Part shown: positions 54,387 to 64,000 of the stretch, one piece after another
Numbering within the stretch: the stretch's first letter is position 1
Layout of the letters: each line of letters begins with the position of its first letter
Source: Eunapius fragilis
Taxonomy: Eukaryota > Porifera > Demospongiae > Spongillida > Spongillidae
DNA length: 64,000 nt
Direction of reading: 5' to 3'
NCBI GenBank assembly: GCA_963681505.1
Contig: OY811971.1
Location: 13,615,232 to 13,679,231, forward strand
Notes under the pieces: generated by a model
Told to the model about the DNA's origin: nothing
Databases searched by the model: none
Seen by the model: only the letters and a program-made list of their open reading frames with translations
Made by a program: the position numbers and the translations under genes

Positions 54387-54617
54387 CAGGGGCGGATCTA
54401 GGAGCGAGGGCCTTGTGATAGGCAAGGGACACGCCTCCCCCGTTGGGGAAGTGTACTGTTGTAAGCTTCTCCATCGGGGTCAAGGGCGGAGCCCCGGCCG
54501 CTTTGCTACTTTCTTTTAGTCACATCATACACGCATTAATCGCCAATTAAGGTCGGGGGTATGGGGGGGGGGGCGGGAGAAATTCCCAAGTCCCCGCCCC
54601 CATCGGATCTGCCTCTG
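54387..54617. mobile_element. hAT-type MITE, 231 bp
   Basis: The left end is CAGGGGCGGATCTAGG; the right end reads inward CAGAGGCAGATCCGATGG. CAGGGGCGGATC-type ends are characteristic of hAT non-autonomous elements. No exact 8-bp flanking duplication seen. Confidence 0.6.
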
Positions 54618-54757
54618 GATAGGGCCCTGCGTGGAAGGGTTTTAAAAGCCTCAGTGACGTCGTATATGAGCTCGGGGAGTACTAGCAAAACCGTAAGACC
54701 GCTCGGCAATAATAATTAAATTCATACTCCCGGCATAGACAAAGAAAAACATTCTAG

Positions 54758-54957
54758 TGGGATATAGGAATTGGAGGCAATGGTGGTGTAAAAAAGGAAG
54801 GGAACAAGGTTTTGAGAAAAGGGTAATGTGACAAAATGTTTAGCACTTCTTTTGGTTCTGTTACATTCAAAAATAGGATTTTTGTCTCATTACCCTTTTC
54901 TCAAAACCTTGTTCCCTTCCTTTTTATATCACCATTGCCTCCAATTCCTATACCCCA
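54758..54957. mobile_element. Near-perfect 70-bp inverted-repeat element
   Basis: The arms (GGGAACAAGGTTTTGAGAAA in the left, its complement in the right) match over about 70 bp with few differences and enclose about 55 bp. In RNA this would be a long hairpin. Confidence 0.8.
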
Positions 54958-55019
54958 CCAACTTTCTCGTTAGAGAATGTAGCAGACGCCCGCTTTTGTT
55001 TGGGATCACTGTAAGGAAC

Positions 55020-55590
55020 GTGGGAGTGGCCATTACAGTGTGAGGGTGGACATTGATACTGAGATGTGCACTAGATGGTGTGGGGTGGGCATTAGATCAG
55101 GGGAGATTTTTGTACATGTGGTGGTGGGTATGAGATGGGGGCCATTGGTATGGAGGTTGGCATTTTAGTGTTGAGGTGTGCATAGTTGTGTTGAGGTGTG
55201 GAAACATTAAGATGAGGATTGAGGTGTGTCCAGTCACAGTGGTTCAGTGTAGACAGCAATCACACATGCCCAGTTGCTTATTCCACAAGACAAGTGGGGT
55301 ATTATATGCTAGCTTACATACATCTATATAACCGTGCGATAAACCCTTCCTTCCATTGTCCCCATCTTCCTCATTCTTCCCTCCTCGTCCACTCCTCTTC
55401 CCTTCCCATTCTCTTCCTCCTCCCCTCCTCCCTGGTCCCACAGACTAGTGGAGCCCCGCCCTCCAAATAAGGACAGTCCTCCTGTCCATCCAGGCCCTCC
55501 TCAGTGCCCCTAACCCTGATGACCCTCTGGCCAACGACGTAGCTGAGGAGTGGAAGACAAACGAGGCCAAAGCCATAGAGAGAGGTGATG
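55020..55590 (+). repeat. Partial duplicate of the 2460-3110 region
   Basis: Shares intron-like sequence (GTGTGAGGGTGGACATTGA, TTTTTGTACATGTGGTGGTG) and the second UBE2N exon with the 2.5-3.1 kb locus. The first UBE2N exon and its hairpin are absent; unrelated sequence (about 55200-55435) takes their place. Confidence 0.85.
55444..55580 (+). pseudogene. UBE2N: UBE2N exon copy with a stop codon
   Basis: Same 137-bp length as 2881-3017 and almost identical. The Lys codon of DKWSP is TAG (55446-55448), and Phe is Leu in SPALQIR, which matches the vertebrate residue by recall. The donor after KAIE is changed from GAG|GTGATG to GAGAGAGGTG. It cannot encode an E2. Confidence 0.85.
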
Positions 55591-55985
55591 GTGGAGGGGT
55601 GTAGGGGGAGAGGTGATGGTGGAGGGGTGTAGGGGGAGAGGTGATGGGGAGGGGTGTAGGGGGAGGGGTTTAGGGGAGAGGTGATGGGAGAGGGGTGTAG
55701 GGGGAGAGGTGATGGTGGAGGGGTGTAGGGGGAGGGGTATATGGGAGAGGTGATGGGAGAGGGGTGTAGGGGGAGAGGTGATGGTGGAGGGGTGTAGGGG
55801 GAGAGGTGATGGGGAGGGGTGTAGGGGGAGGGGTTTAGGGGAGAGGTGATGGGAGAGGGGTGTAGGGGGAGAGGTGATGGTGGAGGGGTGTAGGGGGAGG
55901 GGTATAGGGGAGAGGTGATGGGAGAGGGGTGTAGGGGGAGAGGTGATGGTGGAGGGGTGTAGGGGGAGGGGTACATGTAGGGGGT
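55581..55985 (+). repeat. G-rich minisatellite after the UBE2N pseudo-exon
   Basis: Alternating AGAGGTGATGGTGGAGGGG and TGTAGGGGG units with a larger period of roughly 170 bp. An expanded version of the stub at 3018-3117. Confidence 0.9.
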
Positions 55986-56373
55986 GATGATTTTGGAGAT
56001 GTGTATCTCCTGTAGAACACATCACATGATCACGTGATTACATGTACAATACATGTATATCATATGTCATTACATAACACTAACATTTAAAAGTCGGGGG
56101 TGGGGTCAAACTTTAATTAGAGGGCTATGCAGGGGGAGGGGAGGGGTCTGTGGCATACATTCATACAGTTAGCATAGTAAAATAAAACATAAAACCTGCT
56201 CCACAGTAATGATCTTCAGGTCTCTGTATCTAAGAAGGTATGCACACAGTACCCTGTTCATATGTTTAATGGTGTAAACATGTGGGGGGGAGGGGTGGGA
56301 GGTCCACTCACTCCACCTTCCCCTACCCCCCTAGCCTAATGTTCACCCATATCACTCTTCTTTCCTCTTGCAG

Positions 56374-56723
56374 CTCGCCAGTGGACTAGACAACATGCAG
56401 CACAAGTCTGAAGTAATGCACACTCACACCAGCACACTCACATCAGCACTCTCACACATGCTTCCATGGCGATACATTGTAACCATCAATACCCCACTTC
56501 ACATGACCAATCATAACTATCAATACATTAACACTCACTCATACATTTGTCAGTGCCTCGTCTCAACCACTTGTATTCACCTAGCTGAGGGTGGCATCCC
56601 AATAACATAGTCTCTCTCCCTCTCTTCCTATACCAGGGTCATGATGGCAACCAGCATGTGACCAGTGTGGAAGGGCTGGTGAAGAAGGATGGTGGCTACC
56701 TCCCTGGAGCATACAAGGAGGAG
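56374..56723 (+). CDS. Candidate exon pair, unrecognised
   Basis: Exons 56374-56412 (LASGLDNMQHKSE, after TTTCCTCTTGCAG) and 56637-56723 (HVTSVEGLVKKDGGYLPGAY, after CTATACCAG, donor GTCAGT) are both phase 0. The composition is protein-like; I cannot name a family. A following stretch at 57297-57338 would read IPSNSTPSPGNPT then stop if joined in phase. It lies downstream of the UBE2N duplicate and need not belong to it. Confidence 0.35.
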
Positions 56724-57990
56724 GTCAGTGGATGCCTACGTGCTAACTGACAAGGTGAGCTAAAGGGAGGACACTGTCATTAGGGGATGGGGGTTGGGTG
56801 GTTATTATAGTACTGGTCACCATTAGTAACCATTAGCAACCATTAGTAACCATTATGGCACACTATAACACTTGTTCCTACATGAAGGTCATGAGGTGTA
56901 TGTGTGCGTGTGTTTGCGATATACATGTGGAATGATTTTACTTGTGACCACATCACTGACTCAACCATCCTCTTTCCTTTAGGATATGTCTCTTTTGTCA
57001 AAGTTTCCTCACAATCGTGTGTAGTACTGTTCCCATCTGCTGTGGGTTGAGGTATTATGTTTAGTGTGTGTAATTTTTGTATATGCATGTACATGTATGT
57101 ATATATGTGTGAACATTCCATCTCAATGAGCACACAGCCTGTACATAACTGACATGATACATGTGTACCATTGTCTGTAACATCAACTCTATGTATTGTC
57201 TGCCATACATGCATAACATAACCATAGCAACCCTTTTCCTCCTCTCTCCCTCCCACAGCATAACCATGGTAACCTCTAATTCCTTTCTCCTCCAGATTCC
57301 TTCGAATTCTACACCCTCACCAGGAAACCCCACCTGAGCTATGAACATGGTGCTACCTCCATGACGAAGGATCCAAATTGACGCACACCCTTGGTTCCTT
57401 CCCCTTCAGGGAGAAGTCCCTGAGGGCAATCCAAGGTCCTCCAACAGTTTCTCTCATGTGGCCACACCCACATCAGAGGGATGAGCAAAGTCCTCACAGC
57501 GTCCATGTACATGAAGGGAGCTGGTGTGGAAGGGGTTATCATCTTCAGCACATACGAGCAAATCACCTGACCTGATTAATCTCATGTCGCCATCACCTCC
57601 ACCCCCTCCCCTCACTCAGGGAGAACAGGAGGTGTTGGCCACCTCCTCCCTGATCAGGGGGGGGGGGGGGGAGGGCAACGTCAGGCCACAGGATTCCAAG
57701 TCGGCTGCCAACACCCTATGGTCCAGACGTACCAGTGAGGGCAAGGAACCTCCCGTTAACATCACGACCCACATGGAAGACCGTACACCCCTCACCATGG
57801 GCATCCCCAGCTTTTCTGGAAGGGGGGGGGGGGGGGGGGGGGGCAGAATAGGGCGAGGGGGCGCCATTTGACAGCCGTGAATACGTTGTCCGCTTTCGGC
57901 CGATTCAACCAGTGTGTGTGTGTGTGTGGGAGGGGGGGTGCTAACACCACGACCCACATGGAAGACCCTACATCCCTCACCTCCATCCAT
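56724..57990 (+). other. Further exon-like fragments and a duplicated motif
   Basis: A stretch near 57480-57569 encodes GMSKVLTASMYMKGAGVEGV then IIFSTYEQIT and a stop. Another, 57700-57820, and a third, about 57945-58100, share an ACGACCCACATGGAAGACC motif (ITTHMED and TTTHMED), so part was duplicated. Poly(G) runs lie at 57658-57671 and 57823-57843. No family recognised. Confidence 0.25.
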
Positions 57991-60900
57991 TTGGACTCAC
58001 TGCTGCTGCCAGACAGTAATACATGTACCACAAAGAGTACATACGTACCCGCAAAAACCAACAACGTACACAGCTGCTTCAAGGGGGTGCGACGTATGCT
58101 GCCTTGAACATGGATGGACATGTACATTTCCTTGTATCGTTAACCAGCTGCTGTGTACTCGTATCGCTATAATATAGAATATTTAGAGGCGCTTATTGGT
58201 GAACACAACGATCGATTGTGTCTATTTTTCATAATCCCATCTCTATGTTTCAACAATGCGCTCGTAATTACGTTCTCGCACAACACTTTGCATTATGAAA
58301 TCAGTCCGAAAACAAAGAATTATCATTTGTCCAGGCACAGTATATTGTTTGCAGCATTCAAACCGTGGAATATAGCTTCGTGCCCTGTAATATTCAAATG
58401 ATAACGTAACGACCTGACCGGCCTAGCAACGAGCCTTCGCAACTACTAGTACTGATCTTTGGAACATAAGGTTACTTGCATATATGTAATTGATACATGA
58501 AACTAGGTTGTTTTTTTAATAGTACGCATAGCTTTGCAATATCAATTGGATATCATTTAATTATTTTTTAAGCCCAAAAATCTACCCAGGCAATTGCCTG
58601 CAAGCTGGGTTGCATGCTGGGCTCCGCTGGCCATGAATGCACCATTGTACGTGGTACTGTACTCTGTACTCAATGATAGAACTAGAGGGCACAGCGTTCG
58701 ATGGAGCGGCGGCAGAGCACTCACATGCAGTGCATGTGGTTTCAGTGAGGCTAAGGTACGTCCTGCACGCTGGCGTTTGAGCAGAAGGGAGCATCTGCAT
58801 CAGTACACGTTATTATACAAATGCTCCACGTTATGGTGTAAACAAGCACAACTTATTAACCACAAGTTATTTCTATGACGAATATAGCTGGACCAACTGG
58901 CTATCAGAGAAAATCAAGAGTTTTAAAACTATTGTGGTTTTTATGGTCAATAATCTCTACTGTTGTGATCCTTATTTAAGGATGGTGTCAATCCTTGAAT
59001 AAGGATGTGCTCCTTGTTTTACCACATTGACATCATTTAAAGTTTGTTATATGGAGGCTAATCAGAATACAATTGACCAATAGCATTTATTTTATCTTAC
59101 TTGGTTCGCAAAAATAAGAACGTAAAAGATGATCTTTATTTATAAGGATAATGACATCCTTAAATTAAGCATTATAAATATATATATAACTGTTTCTGAA
59201 GCTGAAGGTGTATAATGTTTTCAACCACACAAAATGACCGGCTTTTTAAAAACCTTAATTGGACTGGACAAATCAGTATGAAAATGTTATTGTCTGACAC
59301 TGTATAACTTTTATCCCATGCAGTTGCTTTTAATTGGATATGGAATTGAACATCTACGAATTTTAATGGCACGTTACTCTTAATTAGTATGGCATCCACC
59401 TGACCACCACTACATGAGCATAAATTACGGCCTTCACTGCATCATCATGTCTCCTGGCCTCCACATTACCATGGTCATGGGGGACGGGAGGGGGGGCCAT
59501 GTATTTAAAATTCAGCCAGGTATATATCGGGTTCATTCAACACACTGAAGTACCTTAATATTCTTGCGTATACGAGACTTTACACTTAGTGTGTACAAAA
59601 TACAGTGGTTCGCATCCTGTAGTGTAGTTATAACTCAAGAATGCTAATGCGCATAAATGCATTCTTGCAAGGAATGCGAGGGGAGTTAAATCCTTCTTAA
59701 CTCATCCGTGCAGTCATACATGGGTGGGACAACACTGAGCACTTATAACGGATGCTCAACCGTATGGCCATAACTGGGTGTGTTAACCTGAAGGTTTGCC
59801 TCATTTCATTACGTATTCACCACTGACGTATTATTGAAATCATTGTATTTTATTTGAGCTGTAGTGCAGATATAGTCTAGGCTGCAACGTGTACATGTAG
59901 TTCTCTATACGCATGTCTACCCACCCATCCACACACCACATGATATAGGAAGTAATCATAATGAATAAAAGGGAGCGTATCCTCTAAATCCATTGCATAC
60001 ATATCAGAATGTCTCCATTTGCCAATGATCTATGATATCCACCCCATGCCTGGCCAATGGCCATTTCCAAACATTTCTCATGCAGTCCTTCAAGGACGCC
60101 TTGGATTTTTCCACTTCCACTTATGAATTATTAATCACAGCTCTCCCGTCCGCGCACTTTTTGTTCATTGAACGGAACGGAATCGCATTAAACACCATGC
60201 AACGCTTGTTTGAACACGCACATCGATCGAATCGATATCATGATACAGGCTGTATACTAGTATGTACATTATGATATGTATCAGAATGTACGGTTTAACC
60301 AAATGTAAAATCAATTTTTGATTAGCGGTTTTTTCCTGTATACAACTGCACTTAAAAACCTTCCGCGCTTCGCGAGGGGGGGGGGGGGGGGGGGGGGGGG
60401 GCTCACCCCCCTCCCGTTCCCCCCCCCCCCCCCCCCCCCCCTACTTGGCACCCTCTTCTTGCCTGCAGGGTTGAATTTTAGACCTTCCGCCGGCTATCAG
60501 ACTGCATGGCATTCTGGGGTACGTGGGGGCCGGCGGGGGGGTGGGGGGTGGGATCTAGGAAGCGTTGCCAATTGGCATACTATATGTCTTCGAACTTAGT
60601 GCAGCTTAGCCCCGATTAATTACACTCGAGGGGATCACGCCATTGCCTAAGCCTACTGTCACTGTCATTTGACGAATGATGCAGTGCTGCCGCTTTGGTC
60701 ACCTATAGGCCTACATGTATGCCATCCATCCGTACTGAGGAATTACATCCGTCGCTTTCTGTGGCTCCCTCGGTATCTAAGCAGGGTTGCTTAGCTTGAC
60801 GCTTTCGAGTGTATGCAACCGCTTCGATCTTTGACAGTATCGCTGATCTGCATGATCTTGAATCTAGTGAATCACTAATATAAAACAAAGCACATCATTC

Positions 60901-61898
60901 TTTAAAAAGAGTGGTCATCATCTATATATTTTTAAAGGATGGCCATCCTTAAATAAGAATTGCAGGAGACTAAACATTTCTATACATTTAAGTTCCATAC
61001 ATGGAAGTGACAAACCCTCTTACATAACAGCTGCACAATTATCTCTTACATAACAGCTGCACAATTATGATGGACCTAATAATGTAGCTATTCGATAGCA
61101 AGAAGATAGTTATTTACACATGCATATTTTTTAGCTTGACAGGTGTGGATTATGTGACATTCCTCAGTTGGGCAAACATCCACAGCTTTGTCTGTTAGGT
61201 CTGGGGTAAAGGCTATTAGCAAGTGAAGTGGTGGTACTCATTGGAGGGGTAATTTCATTGTGGTTTATGTTCCAGCAACGCATCAGTTTCGAATTTTTGC
61301 TCGTGTCTTAAACAACGCAAATAACAACATACCGTCAAATTGTTCAAAAAACTGATGCATGGAAAAAAATAGCAGATGCTATTTTTGACACTACAATTGC
61401 ACAAATATTAATTGCCATGACCATGTACAATCTGTAGACCTGAACTGACGTGTTAAGTATATTGCCCCCCTCCTCCCCCCCCTCCCCCAGCTACACGTCC
61501 CTTATGCAGTACAGCTGTCGCTTTGTAACAATGTCCCATGTAAAAACTAAGCAGCCAGCACAGAGAATTAAATGCAGTAACATGTCACTTTATGAAACTT
61601 ACACAAATAGCCATGCAAAAGTTTTAGCGACAGACGATGCTTATAAAACTAGAATTCATCATGGCGCGCGTACACCACAACATGCATAGATTTGAAATGG
61701 AGTGAATATAATCCCTGTGCGAAAAAAAGAACGCGAATTGCACAACAATGAATGGCAGAAAACCGTGCAGTACAATTTAAATAATAAAAAAGCATACACA
61801 TATGGATTTGATGTCCCTTGTAAATCAGAGTTTCAGCCATATATTTGATCACTGATGAAAATCATGTTTTATCGCAGAAAGGTTCCAACCCCATAAGC
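57991..61898. other. No gene recognised; AT-rich with small inverted repeats
   Basis: Several TCCTTATTTAAGGATG-type palindromes (about 58970-59010, 59145-59165 and 60935-60960) suggest dispersed MITE relics. ATCTCTTACATAACAGCTGCACAATT is tandemly doubled near 61020-61065. I found no exon with both splice signals and a plausible protein. Confidence 0.4.
60376..60441. repeat. Poly(G)26 facing poly(C)23
   Basis: G at 60376-60401, a 17-bp C-rich spacer, then C at 60419-60441. The strand can fold into an all-GC hairpin, and either strand can form G-quadruplex or i-motif structures. Confidence 0.9.
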
Positions 61899-64000
61899 CT
61901 ACTTGACCGTCCTCTTGGTGCACTGAATGCACTCATCCTGGATAACAACAGGTCGCCTCTTGATGGGGGACCACTTTGAGTGGGGTGTCTTGGGACAGTT
62001 CTCCTTATTCAGAGGGGAGTGGACCACTTTGATGCGAGACTGTGTGCCACCACTCTAACAAAACAAAAGGTCATGGCTTTAGCACATGCTCAACACGTAC
62101 ATATGACATACCATTTCCAAGTCTGCCGCACTCTGTAGAATGTGCTACATGTGTTTTGGGTTTTATATAACATTAATAACATGTAAGATGCATAGCCACA
62201 GCAAACCATTTTGAAGGAAATGACAGGTACAGGAATGAGGCGAAATGCATCATAAATGCATCAACCATACAAATGATGACATCATTAATTAACACCATGC
62301 AAAAAATGAGTGACTGCAAAACATGTACATGTACAGGGATTAAGTGATTTTCCAGTTTAGAATAGCTAAAATGGCAATGGATTGTTTGTCAGGGCCCTCA
62401 GTTATCAACTTTCAAACTAATTTAGTAACCAACTGTTTCAATTAGTTTATTAAGCTGATTACATCCCTATGCATAAGTTGGTACGTGCAGGTTTTTAATC
62501 ATTTGAAGATAACAGAGGACCCTGGTTAATCCACATTATAAGAAGCTCAGAATCTTGTTCTACCATTTCAAGGGGGGAATGGCCAATAACTCATTTATTG
62601 AGTCGTCACTATTTTTGATTGGGGCAAAACTGTAACTTTTTTGTTGGATCAGAAAACTACACATACAACTGTGTGCAAAGAAAAACCAACTGACGAAAAC
62701 CTCACGTAAAGCATCATTGTTCAAATGAATTAAATTCAACCACGTTGAATACACCATGTACTAATGTCTAATATACCAGACCTGTTTCCTCCAAAGGATA
62801 CAATTGTCTACCACAGTGTACAGAAAATCGATTTATTCACGTTTTGCCGGTTTAACAGCCGTTTTACATTTGGTGGTGCATGCTCGTTGTACAGGTTCAC
62901 TGGACCATTGTCCAGTTAGTATGGCAACTTTGATACCCAGCGGCACATATGAGATAACAGGGGGTACACATGAGGAACAAGTACTATTTGGGTGGGGGGG
63001 GGGGGGGGGGGGAATAATATGTACTGCTGGTACACACCTCAGCCTTCACTGGGCCCTCCTGTCTGGCCTGCTGCTGACCAAACATGCGGCCATTCCTGGG
63101 CTTAAGCAGTCCACCAAGCCTGGACTTTGGATTGAGCTGCTGCAGCTTGGTGGGCATAACCACAGCAGCCTTGCCAGAGGGATGGGGTAGCCTCTCACTG
63201 AGGGGGCTACCACTGGGGTCCCCAGCATGACTCTGTACCTGGTAACCACAGAAATAGGGATGAGTGAGAGGAAAGGAGTAAAAGGAGAGGTGTGTACATG
63301 TATTTAATAAGATGTGATTCACTCTCACATTGAATAGACATGGAAATAATCTACTGCCCCCCCCCCACCCCCAATGCAACACTGTGGCACATTTCAGGTG
63401 ATAATTAATTTTCGAATAGGGCTTGTCTTATATCACCAGAGGTTACTACTTCCTCTCACATTAATTTTTTTTTTCTACATGCATAAACACCTAAATTCAT
63501 TAGTGTGGTTAGGTCCCTTTTTGCTGCAATAACCTCAAAATATACACAAAGCTGCCCTGGTCTGTTTGTCATACAATATTCACATTCGGGTACAAACATC
63601 ATTTCGTAAGCTTTTACTTGAACCTCATGAAATCACGTTCATACTTGGAATGAAAAAATTTTCGAAGCGATGCATGATCTATTGAAAACCAGGTGTTTTG
63701 GCAAGCTTATAGCCAATTTCCATGTGCAAATTGCATGATTTAGCATCTATATTTTCAGATTGGTTCTTACCAACAGCAACCAATACCACCCCATCATACC
63801 TTCCCACCAGGTGTTGGGATAAAGGAACGACGCTTGTGTCCTGAAGTGGGAGTACTTGGCCCCACCCCTCCCATCTCCATGGAAACAGATGGAAGGACAG
63901 CTGGCTGGACTTCTAATTCATTCAAGACCTCCAGGTGAACCCCTGGGGAGGAGGAAGGGGGTGGGGCCTTGGCTGCAGGGGTAGACTGCTTGGTAGACGG
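61899..64000 (-). CDS. 3' end of a Ser/Pro-rich, probably cell-cycle-regulated protein
   Basis: Three exons on minus, all phase 0: 64000-63800 (runs off the window), 63238-63038 and 62054-61899 (stop TAG). 186 residues are visible, rich in Ser, Pro and basic residues, with no folded domain. Motifs: GHKRRSFIPTPGGK, KSRLGGLLKPRNGRMF, a KEN box in LNKENCPKTP, and CDK-type sites in SPLNK and KWSPIKRRP. KEN boxes are APC/C-Cdh1 degrons and S/TP-x-K/R are CDK sites, so I infer a mitotic or cell-cycle protein. A CxxC pair (ECIQCTKR) lies near the C-terminus. The family is not identified. Introns: 62055-63037 and 63239-63799; a poly(G) run lies at about 62995-63012. Confidence 0.7.

Noticed and set aside
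58930..60960. A single large element bounded by TCCTTATTTAAGGATG palindromes
   Set aside because: The motifs recur, but I could not find consistent ends or a target duplication.

Overview
This is animal nuclear DNA. Genes are split by GT-AG introns, and the recognisable proteins are metazoan: a GRAMD4-like membrane protein, a Ubc13/UBE2N-type E2, a classical protein tyrosine phosphatase (PTP) domain, and an ankyrin-ROC-COR-death-domain protein. The last architecture, with DIRS-type, hAT-type and Mutator-like elements alongside it, fits an early-branching marine invertebrate such as a sponge. That placement is inference; no species marker is visible.

Layout. 1.2-3.0 kb: partial GRAMD4-like exons, then orphan UBE2N exons. 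3.1-6.7 kb: a broken DIRS-like tyrosine-recombinase retrotransposon; a deleted relative lies at 13.8-14.4 kb. 7.5-13.3 kb: a PTP domain over six or seven exons whose introns hold four minisatellites; one exon carries an in-frame TAG. 14.4-15.3 kb: a C-rich polypyrimidine tract. 16.0-16.9 kb: a hAT-like remnant. 19.1-23.6 kb: a 4.55-kb element with 108-bp terminal inverted repeats (TIRs) and an 11-bp target duplication, containing a minisatellite split by a second, nested element; its right end is about 40 bp before the next start codon. 23.7-37.6 kb: the most complete gene, ten exons and 905 codons, encoding ankyrin repeats, a ROC GTPase, COR and a C-terminal death domain. Four of its ankyrin exons come from recent duplications that copied exon and introns together. 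A 1.55-kb transposon with RSS-heptamer-like ends (CACAGTG) and a 5-bp target duplication sits in one duplicate; the sister duplicate keeps the empty site.

37.8-53.9 kb: one 27-bp minisatellite (about 12 kb, roughly 450 units, each with a CACCAT-TG-ATGGTG hairpin) that was split by a 4.03-kb DNA transposon (TIR CACAGCAATTC, TSD TTG). The transposon carries its own 163-bp satellite. The right part of the 27-bp array shows kilobase-scale higher-order duplication. 53.9-55.0 kb: hAT remnants and two small inverted-repeat elements. 55.0-56.0 kb: a duplicated copy of the UBE2N region whose exon has a stop codon, followed by a G-rich minisatellite. 56.4-58.0 kb: unassigned candidate exons. 61.9-64.0 kb: the 3' end of a minus-strand gene with a KEN box and CDK-type sites.

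The genes do not form one pathway. The ROCO-death protein and the PTP are both signalling proteins, and UBE2N acts in K63 ubiquitin signalling, but only the ROCO-death gene looks complete. The main story is structural: minisatellites inside introns, transposons nested in minisatellites, and exon-level segmental duplication. All exon calls were read by eye from splice signals and family motifs and have not been tested against transcripts.
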